From Candidatus Nitrosacidococcus tergens (GTDB taxonomy: Bacteria > Pseudomonadota > Gammaproteobacteria > Nitrosococcales > Nitrosococcaceae), in assembly GCF_902810445.1 (NCBI RefSeq), contig NZ_LR778175.1:1445001-1509000 (forward strand): a stretch of 64,000 nt of DNA, written 5' to 3'. Positions 27,214 to 35,025 of the stretch are shown here, one piece after another (position 1 is the stretch's first letter; every line of letters begins with the position of its first letter). The position numbers and the translations under genes were made by a program. Below the pieces are notes generated by a model. That model did no database searches. It was not told the DNA's origin and saw nothing but the letters and a program-made list of their open reading frames with translations.

Positions 27214-28602
27214 ATGACTAAAAATGATCTTTTTACTCAATTTAGCCGTATTGTAGATAAAGAGAGAATCTATACTGATTCAAGTGATTGCTGGGCCTAT
27301 GGCTATGATAATAGTCGTCGTCATGGACTGGCTGAATGGGTAATTTTTCCTCTTACCCATGAGGAAATTCGGGATATTATCCGTATATGTAATCAAGCTC
27401 GTATACCTATTGTTCCTCGTGGAAGAGGTACAGGTACTACTGGGGCAACTGTACCTACTCTTGGAGGTGTTGTACTCTCTTTAGAGCGGATGAATACTAT
27501 TTATAAAATAGATCCTGCCAATCGATTCATGGTGGTAGCTCCTGGAGTAACTAACCAAGAAGTACAAACAGCTGCAGGTAAATATAGTTTTTTTTGGCCT
27601 CCCGATCCTACCAGTGCTGCATTTTGCTCTGTAGGAGGTAATCTGGCTTATAATTCTGCCGGACCAAAAGCAGTAAAATACGGGACTCCTCGAGAAAATG
27701 TATTAGGACTTAGGGCAATTACCGGTGCAGGAGAAGAAATTCGCTGTGGCGTTTATACCACAAAAGGAGTAGTAGGCTATGATCTAACTCGCCTTATTAT
27801 TGGATCGGAAGGCACCTTAGCAATTATTACTGAAGCAACCCTAAAACTAACCCCTCGACCGGATGTAACACAAATCTTACGGGCTGCCTATAAAGATCCA
27901 GAAAGTGCAGGTGAGGCAGTAGCGGCAATTATGAGTCAACCTATTATCCCTAGTGCTCTAGAGTTTATGGATCACCAAGCAATCATTCTAGCTCAGGGAC
28001 AAGGAGGGGTAAATTTACCCTCTGGAGCAGGTGCTTTACTTATGATTGAAGTAGAAGGGACCAATATATCACTAAACGATAATATAGAAAAAGTTAAGAA
28101 AGCAGCTAAAAACGCTGGAACCATAGAGATTATCGCTGCTCAGAGTGATGAGGAAGCTAAAAAGCTATGGGCAGCTCGAAAAGCACTCTCCCCTGCACTT
28201 CGGACGCTTGCTCCTAAAAAAATTAATGAAGATGTAGTAGTCCCTGTTTCCTCTTTAGCTATTTTTATTAGAAAACTAGAGAATTTGGCTCAAGAATTTT
28301 CAATTAAAATCGTTAATTTTGGCCATGCAGGTAATGGTAATATTCATGTAAATCTACTGGTTAATCCAGATAATCCAATTGAAATGGAACGTGCAAAATC
28401 TTGCTTAGATCAAATATTTAGTATAGTACTTCAGTTAAATGGTACCCTATCTGGAGAGCATGGGGTAGGTTTAGAAAAGCGAGATTTTATAAGTAGAGAG
28501 ATTGATCTCGTAACACTAGGTGTTATGCGGCGTATTAAGGATCAGTTTGATCCCAATGGAATTCTTAATCCAGAAAAAAAATTACCTCTTATAGAAAAAT
28601 AA
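27214..28602 (+). CDS. FAD-linked oxidase, GlcD/D-lactate dehydrogenase type
   Basis: A 462-residue flavoprotein with an N-terminal PCMH-type FAD domain (VPRGRGTGTTGATVPTLGG near residue 68) and the C-terminal FAD-oxidase domain with NFGHAGNGNIHVN and LSGEHGVGLEKRDF. These are features of the glycolate oxidase GlcD subunit and of D-lactate or D-2-hydroxyglutarate dehydrogenases. No glcE or glcF neighbour is present and there is no iron-sulfur domain, so the substrate cannot be assigned. It starts two bases after the BON gene and may share its transcript. Confidence 0.88.
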   Translation: MTKNDLFTQFSRIVDKERIYTDSSDCWAYGYDNSRRHGLAEWVIFPLTHEEIRDIIRICNQARIPIVPRGRGTGTTGATVPTLGGVVLSLERMNTIYKIDPANRFMVVAPGVTNQEVQTAAGKYSFFWPPDPTSAAFCSVGGNLAYNSAGPKAVKYGTPRENVLGLRAITGAGEEIRCGVYTTKGVVGYDLTRLIIGSEGTLAIITEATLKLTPRPDVTQILRAAYKDPESAGEAVAAIMSQPIIPSALEFMDHQAIILAQGQGGVNLPSGAGALLMIEVEGTNISLNDNIEKVKKAAKNAGTIEIIAAQSDEEAKKLWAARKALSPALRTLAPKKINEDVVVPVSSLAIFIRKLENLAQEFSIKIVNFGHAGNGNIHVNLLVNPDNPIEMERAKSCLDQIFSIVLQLNGTLSGEHGVGLEKRDFISREIDLVTLGVMRRIKDQFDPNGILNPEKKLPLIEK

Positions 28603-28660
28603 GTTAAAATCGTATTTTAAATATATGTTTTTATAATTATGTAACCAAATTGAAATTTAA

Positions 28661-28963
28661 GTGAAATTTATTTATAGTGCACCTAATCTACTCCTTGTAA
28701 GTCATTGTAAAAATTTACTTGAGTCCTATGGAATAGAATGCATCATAAAAAATGAAAACTTAAATAGTGCTGCAGGGGAAATTCCACCTACTGAATGTTG
28801 GCCAGAACTATGGCTCATGGATAGCAAAAACTATCAAAGAGCAGTATATATTTTAAATTCTGAACGGCAAAATCAGTATCTTTGGATCTGCCCAAGTTGC
28901 CATGAGTCCTTAGAGGAGCAATTTGATAGATGTTGGAGTTGTGGAGACTGGAAAATAGATTAA
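28661..28963 (+). CDS. DUF2007 family small protein with zinc-ribbon-like tail
   Basis: The 100-residue protein begins at GTG 28661 with the DUF2007 pattern (MKFIYSAPNLLLVSHCKNLLESYGI..., then ECIIKNENL and PELWLMDSKNYQRA). It ends in a CPSCHESLEEQFDRCWSCGDW segment whose two C-x-x-C pairs could bind one zinc ion. DUF2007 proteins are annotated as putative signal-transducing proteins, but no mechanism is known to me. The gene stands alone between glcD-like and the MCE operon. Confidence 0.82.
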   Translation: MKFIYSAPNLLLVSHCKNLLESYGIECIIKNENLNSAAGEIPPTECWPELWLMDSKNYQRAVYILNSERQNQYLWICPSCHESLEEQFDRCWSCGDWKID

Positions 28964-29002
28964 CTTGCTGCCCACATAAGTGGGATAGCGAATAAAATTA
29001 TA

Positions 29003-29025
29003 CATACATGAATGTATGCTATAGT
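29003..29025 (+). promoter_or_regulatory. Candidate extended -10 promoter with a short dyad for the MCE operon
   Basis: TGCTATAGT at 29018-29025 reads as an extended -10 element about 60 bases upstream of the first operon gene. No good -35 is present. Just upstream lies a perfect seven-base inverted repeat, CATACAT-GA-ATGTATG (29003-29018), which could be an operator or chance. Confidence 0.3.
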
Positions 29026-29085
29026 AATTTTATCTCCATTTATTAGAATATTCAGTACAAATTTTTTTTAGCTAACTGAATCAGT

Positions 29086-30228
29086 ATGAATTTTAATAAG
29101 AAAGCTTCGACCAACGAAGCACGAATCCAATACCATGAAGCTACTAGCACTTTATCTTGTTTCGGTGATTGGACGGTGCATCATCTTGCCCAGCTAGAGC
29201 GTAGTTTATCCTCTACTTTAAAGGAATATGGAAAAGTAAATACCATTGAAGCTAGCGGTATTAACCAAATGGATACTGGAGGGGCCTGGCTCTTTAATTA
29301 CTTAATAGCACAATTTACCCAAGAGAAAAAAAATATCCCATTCCAAGGGTTACGCCAAGAACACCAAAAATTATTATCTCTAGTACAGGGTAAAGGAGAT
29401 TTTGATAAGCAAAAATCTATTGTTAACCCCTCCCTCAATATAATTGCAAAGATAGGCTATATCGCTTGGGATTATACTGAAGAGGCTTTTTCCTTTATAT
29501 CATTTATTGGGGAGGTCTTTGTTTATTTCCTCAAAGGAGTAATTAACCCTAGTCGAATTCGTTGGCGGACTTTACTCAATAATATGCAAACTGCAGGGAT
29601 TGAATCTATCCCTATCATCGGGTTACTTGTTTTTTTAATAGGTGTTGTCTTGGCTTACCAAGGAGGCATGCAACTTCAGGATTATGGTGCCAACATTTTT
29701 ATTGTTGATCTAGTTTCTTTGACTATGATACGAGAGCTAGCACCGCTAATCGCTGCAATTATTATTGCAGGGCGAACCGGATCTGCCTTTGCTGCTCAAA
29801 TTGGTACTATGAAAGTGAGTGAAGAAATTGATGCTTTAAGGATATTAGGTATTCCTCCAATAGAGCAGCTCGTTATTCCTAAAATAATGGCTTTAATGAT
29901 TTCTTTACCTTTATTAACAGTATTTGCAGATATCTGTGGTATTGTTGGTGGTATGCTCATGTCTGATGCATTATTAGGTGTGGGGATTCAATTATTTACT
30001 GAACGCCTTGATGAAGTCGTTGATCTTCCATCTTTCTTTATTGGGCTTTTTAAAGCTTTCTTTTTTGCTGCAACTATTGCAACTGTAGGTTGCTTTCAAG
30101 GATTTAGAGTAAGCGGTGGGGCAGAAAGTGTAGGTAGGAAAACTACTTCTAGTGTGGTACAGGCTATTTTTCTAATTATTGTCAGTGATTCAATATTTTC
30201 TATCTTCTTTAGTTGGCTAGGAATATAG
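29086..30228 (+). CDS. MCE-system ABC permease (MlaE family) with N-terminal STAS-like domain
   Basis: The 380-residue protein joins an N-terminal STAS-like domain (about residues 10-110, with the EASGINQMDTGGAWLF strand-loop) to a MlaE-type permease (about 140-380, with five to six helices and the GRTGSAFAAQIGTMKVSEEIDAL motif diagnostic of MlaE). MlaE proteins form the inner-membrane channel for phospholipid transport between membranes. E. coli has these two parts as separate MlaB and MlaE; here they are fused, a form known in other bacteria. First gene of a four-gene operon. Confidence 0.93.
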   Translation: MNFNKKASTNEARIQYHEATSTLSCFGDWTVHHLAQLERSLSSTLKEYGKVNTIEASGINQMDTGGAWLFNYLIAQFTQEKKNIPFQGLRQEHQKLLSLVQGKGDFDKQKSIVNPSLNIIAKIGYIAWDYTEEAFSFISFIGEVFVYFLKGVINPSRIRWRTLLNNMQTAGIESIPIIGLLVFLIGVVLAYQGGMQLQDYGANIFIVDLVSLTMIRELAPLIAAIIIAGRTGSAFAAQIGTMKVSEEIDALRILGIPPIEQLVIPKIMALMISLPLLTVFADICGIVGGMLMSDALLGVGIQLFTERLDEVVDLPSFFIGLFKAFFFAATIATVGCFQGFRVSGGAESVGRKTTSSVVQAIFLIIVSDSIFSIFFSWLGI

Positions 30229-30229
30229 C

Positions 30230-31018
30230 ATGGATAAAGAGTTAGAAGCAGTCGTTAAAGTTCAAAACCTTTATACGCGCTTTGGTGAGGCGGTTGTCCA
30301 TAAAGACATTAGTTTTGATATTCATCGAGGTGAAATTTTTGCAATTATTGGTGGCAGTGGATCGGGTAAATCTACCCTACTTCGAGAGATTGCCACGCTT
30401 AACTCTCCTTCATCAGGAACTATCCAAATTTTTGGAAAGCCCTTAAAAGATCTTAATGAAAAAGAAATCTTAAAGTTAAGAACTCGCTTTGCAATGATGT
30501 TTCAGCAAGGGGCGTTATTTGGATCGTTTACTGTATTGGAAAATGTAGCCCTACCTTTAAAAGAGCATACTGATCTTTCATCAAAATTTATTAATGAATT
30601 AGCACTTCAAAAAATAGAATTAGTAGGCTTACCACTGGATGCTGCGGTTAAATTTCCACGAGAACTCTCTGGCGGTATGATTAAACGAGCGGCAGTGGCT
30701 AGATCACTGGCACTTGATCCAGAATTATTATTACTAGATGAACCTGGTTCAGGTTTAGATCCTGTAAGTGCCTCTGCTTTAGATGAGCTTATCCTTTCTC
30801 TTAGAGAATCTCTTAACCTGACGGTAGTATTAGTTACTCATGATCTCGGATCCTTATGGAGAGTTGCTGATCGGGTAGCTTTTTTAGGAGAAAAAATACT
30901 TCTTGGTTTAGATACGGTAGCAAATTTGGCTCACTCTAGTGAGCCTCAGCTCCGGGCCTATTTTAGAGGAGCACGCGGCCATCTTGCCTATCAGGAGAAT
31001 ACATGGACACAAAAGTAA
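30230..31018 (+). CDS. MCE-system ABC ATPase (MlaF family)
   Basis: The 262-residue ATPase has Walker A GGSGSGKST at residues 41-49, the signature LSGGMIKRAAVARSLALDPELLLLDEP with Walker B, and a SGLDP D-loop. The LSGGM variant of the signature is usual in MlaF. It energises lipid movement by the permease encoded one base upstream, and it overlaps the MCE-domain gene by 16 bases. Confidence 0.94.
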   Translation: MDKELEAVVKVQNLYTRFGEAVVHKDISFDIHRGEIFAIIGGSGSGKSTLLREIATLNSPSSGTIQIFGKPLKDLNEKEILKLRTRFAMMFQQGALFGSFTVLENVALPLKEHTDLSSKFINELALQKIELVGLPLDAAVKFPRELSGGMIKRAAVARSLALDPELLLLDEPGSGLDPVSASALDELILSLRESLNLTVVLVTHDLGSLWRVADRVAFLGEKILLGLDTVANLAHSSEPQLRAYFRGARGHLAYQENTWTQK

Positions 31019-31944
31019 ATTACACCTTAATCGGTCTTTTTGTTATTGGACTGAGCACTGTTCTCATCATCATCGTTTCTTGGCTGAGTGCTCATACTTC
31101 TTTTATCGGATATGATACCTACCTTACCTATGTGCAAGATTCTGTATCTGGGCTAGAGAAAAACACACCAGTTAAGTATCAAGGAGTTGAGGTAGGTAAA
31201 ATTAAAAAAATTGAGCTAGATGAAGATGATCCTTCAAGAGTGCGGATCACTTTAGGTATTGAAGAAGGAACTCCAATAAAAGAAGATACCATTGCAGTGA
31301 TCGCCTCCAATGGGCTTACTGGAATTTCTTATATGGAGCTAACTAAAGGTACTAAAGAAGCACCCTTACTTAAAGCAGGCCCAAATGATCCTTACCCTAT
31401 CATTAGCTCAAGTCCATCTTTTATGGGGCGCTTAGGCAATGGATTGAGTGATTTATTAGATGAGCTCACTGGTGCTGCCAAAGAACTTCGTCATATTGGT
31501 GAAAATATTGATATTCCTCGCTTTAGAAAAAGCCAAGAATACCTTAATGATACGTTAGCAAATACCAAGAGATTTAGTAAATCTTTTGCAGATATCGCAG
31601 ATGATCCAGAAAATCAGCGTGCAATTACTCGAACATTAAGAAATATGGAAATCCTATCTACTTCTCTTGCAGCCCAAAGTGCTCAATTAGAAGCAGGAAT
31701 TGCACAGTTACCTATTTTGATGAGAAGCGCAAATGAGGCAACAACCCGGCTTAATAATTTACTTAAAACAGGGCAAAAACAGTTTAATCTACTTGGGGAA
31801 GTTACTTTACCCCATGCAGATCAAATATTGAGTAATTTTGATCACATTAGCCGAAATTTAGAACATTTTAGTCAACGTTTAAATCAGAACCCTAGTATTT
31901 TACTGTTTGGTTCTTCAACAACAGAGCCTGGACCGGGAGAGTAG
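31003..31944 (+). CDS. MCE-domain membrane-anchored protein (MlaD family)
   Basis: The 313-residue protein has one N-terminal transmembrane helix (about residues 7-28), a single MCE domain (about 38-120, containing SVSGLEKNTPVKYQGVEVGKI) and a long helical tail with coiled-coil character. MCE proteins form hexameric rings that guide lipids across the periplasm. It is longer than E. coli MlaD (183 residues), with the extra length in the C-terminal helices. The start overlaps the ATPase gene. Confidence 0.92.
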   Translation: MDTKVNYTLIGLFVIGLSTVLIIIVSWLSAHTSFIGYDTYLTYVQDSVSGLEKNTPVKYQGVEVGKIKKIELDEDDPSRVRITLGIEEGTPIKEDTIAVIASNGLTGISYMELTKGTKEAPLLKAGPNDPYPIISSSPSFMGRLGNGLSDLLDELTGAAKELRHIGENIDIPRFRKSQEYLNDTLANTKRFSKSFADIADDPENQRAITRTLRNMEILSTSLAAQSAQLEAGIAQLPILMRSANEATTRLNNLLKTGQKQFNLLGEVTLPHADQILSNFDHISRNLEHFSQRLNQNPSILLFGSSTTEPGPGE

Positions 31945-31947
31945 CTT

Positions 31948-32625
31948 GTGATTTCTTTATCAAAAATAAAATCTCTTAAATATCTACCATACCAATCTAC
32001 GGCTTTTAGATTATTATTTATAGGAATTTTCATTGGGATACTCTCTGGTTGTAGCGGTGGTTCTCGTGCACCTAGCCATACTTATCTATTCTCTACACCT
32101 CAACAACCATTAAAAGTAGAAGCATCCCGTGCGACTAATTTATCATTAGTAGTCACAACGCCACGTACGGCAACAGGCTATAATACCCAGCGGATGGCCT
32201 ATACTCGCCAACCCTATGAGCTAAGCTACTTTAGCTATAACGATTGGGTAGATACTCCCGGTTATATGCTTGAGCCTGTGATTATCAGTACCTTAGAGGA
32301 TAGTGATGGGTTTCTCAATGTCACATCAAATACTTACAATCAAACACCGGCTGATTTAAGATTAGATAGTGATATTTTAGCACTATTGCAAGATTACTCA
32401 GTTAAGCCAAGCCAGGCACGCTTTTCTTTGCATGTTCAATTAGTTGATATTAGGACAGGTAAAAAAATTGCAAGCGATATCTTTAATGGCCAAGAACCCA
32501 TAGCTAAAGAAGATGCTTACAATGGAGTCATGGCTTTGAATAAAGCTTTAGAGTACGTACTTGGAAAATTAGTAGACTTTATTATTGAGAATGGAGCAGA
32601 AATACAGCCAGTATCAAAAAAATAA
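31948..32625 (+). CDS. ABC-type transport auxiliary lipoprotein (PqiC-like)
   Basis: A 225-residue lipoprotein starting at GTG 31948. It has a signal peptide with lipobox LSGC (Cys35), and the beta-alpha pattern of the PqiC/ABC auxiliary lipoprotein family. In known systems this lipoprotein is the outer-membrane receptor for an MCE transporter. Its place as last gene of the operon three bases after the MCE gene suggests it completes a trans-envelope lipid transport line. The convergent permease gene ends 10 bases after it. Confidence 0.88.
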   Translation: MISLSKIKSLKYLPYQSTAFRLLFIGIFIGILSGCSGGSRAPSHTYLFSTPQQPLKVEASRATNLSLVVTTPRTATGYNTQRMAYTRQPYELSYFSYNDWVDTPGYMLEPVIISTLEDSDGFLNVTSNTYNQTPADLRLDSDILALLQDYSVKPSQARFSLHVQLVDIRTGKKIASDIFNGQEPIAKEDAYNGVMALNKALEYVLGKLVDFIIENGAEIQPVSKK

Positions 32626-32635
32626 ATTAAGTATT

Positions 32636-34126
32636 CTATTTCTTGTTTAAGAAGCTATGATGGATTCCATAGCTAAAATATACCAATAATCCTATTCCCA
32701 TCCAGAGAATAAAGCGCCAAAGGATAGCGATCGGAAGGCCACTTAATAAAACAAGATGACCTTCCACTTTCCAAGGCCAGCCAATAATCAAAAATAAGGA
32801 AAATAAAACACCTACTGGTGCAATTATCCAAATCATTGGCATTTTAAACGCTCTAGGTAGTTCTGGATGCCGTATCCGTAAAATAAGTACTGCACTGCAA
32901 ATGACAATAAAGGCACTTAAAGTACCGATATTGACTAATGCAGCCACTTGCTCAATGGGTAAAAATCCCGCTGCTAGTGCAGTAAAAATCCCAAGAATTA
33001 AGGTAGGCCGATAAGGAGTTTTGTAATGAGGGTGTATTTTGGCAAACCAAGATGGTAAAAGCCCATCTCGAGCGAGGGCAAACCAAATTCTTGCAGCCCC
33101 TAATAAGAATGCAAATAGAACGCTAGTCATTCCTGCTATTGCTGCAATATTTATAACTCCTCGTACCCATTGCAAATTTAGAGCTTTAAATGCTGCATCT
33201 ACTGGAGCATCGTTATCTAGCTCAGAATAAGGCACTATCCCCGTAAGCACTAGGGACACAGCAAGGTATAAGGCGATAGATATGGCAAGGGAAAGCAATA
33301 CAGCTTTAGGTAAATCTTGTTTAGGGTATTCTGATTCCTCTGCTGCAGTTGTAAGCGTATCATAGCCAAAGCAAGCAAAAAAAACGATACTGGCTGCAGA
33401 AAATACTCCAGACCAACCAAAGTGGGGAATACTTTGATTATCTTCTATATTAGGTGGAATAAAGGGCTGCCAATTTGCTGGATCAATATAAAAAAAACCA
33501 ATCAAAATAACAAGCAAAACCCCAATCAATTTTAAGCTCACAATAAAGCTATTTACTCTCATTCCCCAAGTAGTTTTCAAGATAAGTAGACCACTGACTG
33601 TTAAAGTAATGAAAGCTGCAATTAAATTAAAAACTTTACCACTTTCAGGATCTGTAGGATTCCAAGCACCTTGCAGGGCAATAGGTAATTCTAGTCCAGT
33701 GAGCTGGGTAATGAGTACCTGCATATATCCAGACCATCCAATCGCAACTACTGCTACAATTAAGCTATATTCTAAGAGCAGATCCCAACCAATAATCCAA
33801 GCAAGTAACTCCCCTAATACTGCATAACTATAGGTATAAGTGCTGCCGGTTAACGGAATCATGCTGGAAAATTCAGCATAGGATAACGCAGCACAGCCAC
33901 TACCTAATCCTGCAATCATAAAACTAAACACTACACCAGGACCTGCATTGACTGCAGCTTGCTGTCCTGCTAAGACAAAAATCCCTACCCCAATAATGGC
34001 ACCAATCCCAACTGCAATAAGTTGCCATAACCCAAGAGTACGCTGAAATCCGTACGAAGATTGATCGCTTTCTGCTTGTAATTGAGTGATGGATTTACGG
34101 CGGGTTAAAACGGTAAATAAATTCAT
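32636..34126 (-). CDS. APC-superfamily cationic-type amino acid permease
   Basis: The 496-residue protein has about 12-14 membrane helices and the APC signature GIGAIIGVGIFVLAGQQAA near residue 40, plus the helix 3 GSTYTYSYAVLGE segment and SAASIVFFACFGYDTLTTAAEE. These are features of the cationic amino acid transporter (CAT/YhdG-like) branch. The substrate cannot be told from sequence alone. It is monocistronic and convergent with the MCE operon. Confidence 0.88.
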   Translation of the reverse strand: MNLFTVLTRRKSITQLQAESDQSSYGFQRTLGLWQLIAVGIGAIIGVGIFVLAGQQAAVNAGPGVVFSFMIAGLGSGCAALSYAEFSSMIPLTGSTYTYSYAVLGELLAWIIGWDLLLEYSLIVAVVAIGWSGYMQVLITQLTGLELPIALQGAWNPTDPESGKVFNLIAAFITLTVSGLLILKTTWGMRVNSFIVSLKLIGVLLVILIGFFYIDPANWQPFIPPNIEDNQSIPHFGWSGVFSAASIVFFACFGYDTLTTAAEESEYPKQDLPKAVLLSLAISIALYLAVSLVLTGIVPYSELDNDAPVDAAFKALNLQWVRGVINIAAIAGMTSVLFAFLLGAARIWFALARDGLLPSWFAKIHPHYKTPYRPTLILGIFTALAAGFLPIEQVAALVNIGTLSAFIVICSAVLILRIRHPELPRAFKMPMIWIIAPVGVLFSLFLIIGWPWKVEGHLVLLSGLPIAILWRFILWMGIGLLVYFSYGIHHSFLNKK

Positions 34127-34232
34127 AGCCCCCTAATGTATCTGAATGAAGGATTAAAGGGTAGCTAATTAGAAAATATATGAAAGACTCCTATCCAATT
34201 TAAGCGGTTATTTTATTTTCTATATCAATGAG

Positions 34233-34884
34233 ATGGTAGAATTATTGGCACCCAAAATTGAGCGATTTTTCAATGATATGCTACGAGTTATAGAGTCAGA
34301 GTTAGATCCAAAACAAATCGATAAGCTCGAGCATTTTTTTGGAATCCTTGTAATTAAAAATGAAATCCTTGCGACAAAATCTATTGTGGTAGATGGACAA
34401 CAGCGACTAACTACTACCCTATTATTTTTAATCGCATTACAAGATTTAAAAAAAGATACAAATAAATAAAATCTTATCACCCAAAGATATCTGATTAATA
34501 GTACCTCTACTTTTGAAGACAAGATAAAACTAAAACAAGTCTCTAAAGATTGGGAAGCATATAAAGCTCTAGTAAACAAGGAATCCCCTGTACAACTCGG
34601 AATTATTCGTAATGCCTATGGGCAATTTGCCAGTTTAATAAAAGCAAATAAACAAACTAGACTAGACTAGAAATTCAACTTGAGCACTATATCACCGCAA
34701 TTAGAAGGATGAATGTCGCAGTGATTTCCCTAGATGAGGGACCTTACAAAGGTGAAGATCCACAGGTTATCTTTGAAACTCTAAATTTACTAGGTAAACC
34801 GCTTACGCTCTCAGATTTAGTAATAAACTTTTTATTTATCTCCGGAGTAAATGATTGGTTTCTAGGCTATTTTAGCAGTTTTTA
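34233..34884 (+). pseudogene. Broken DUF262-domain (GmrSD-type) gene
   Basis: Three fragments in order, in different frames, rebuild a DUF262 protein. The first (ATG 34233 to TAA 34469) contains IVVDGQQRLTTTLLFL, the DGQQR hallmark of the DUF262 nuclease/NTPase domain. The second, after a frameshift, reads about 34475-34670 and ends at TAG. The third (about 34670-34884) contains DPQVIFETLN and GKPLTLSDLVINFLF, also typical. DUF262 proteins include the GmrS part of type IV restriction systems. No partner gene remains, so this is a remnant of an accessory, perhaps defence-related, gene. The rest up to 35025 is AT-rich with no recognisable feature. Confidence 0.82.
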
Positions 34885-35025
34885 AAAAAAACTAAATCTT
34901 TAGAAAATAGTACAAAATATCTGTATTACAAGAAGAAAATAATATTCTAGCTATCTATTTAAAATACAAATCTCTTTTTTTTAGATTAAACTAAAAACAA
35001 CTAGTCTAAAAAAGCACTGTTAAAT

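Noticed and set aside
28971..28984. CCCAC-ATAA-GTGGG hairpin after the DUF2007 gene as a terminator
   Set aside because: The stem is only five base pairs and no T run follows on either strand.
34220..34579. Minus-strand frame across the DUF262 remnant
   Set aside because: It is antisense to recognisable DUF262 motifs and resembles no known protein.
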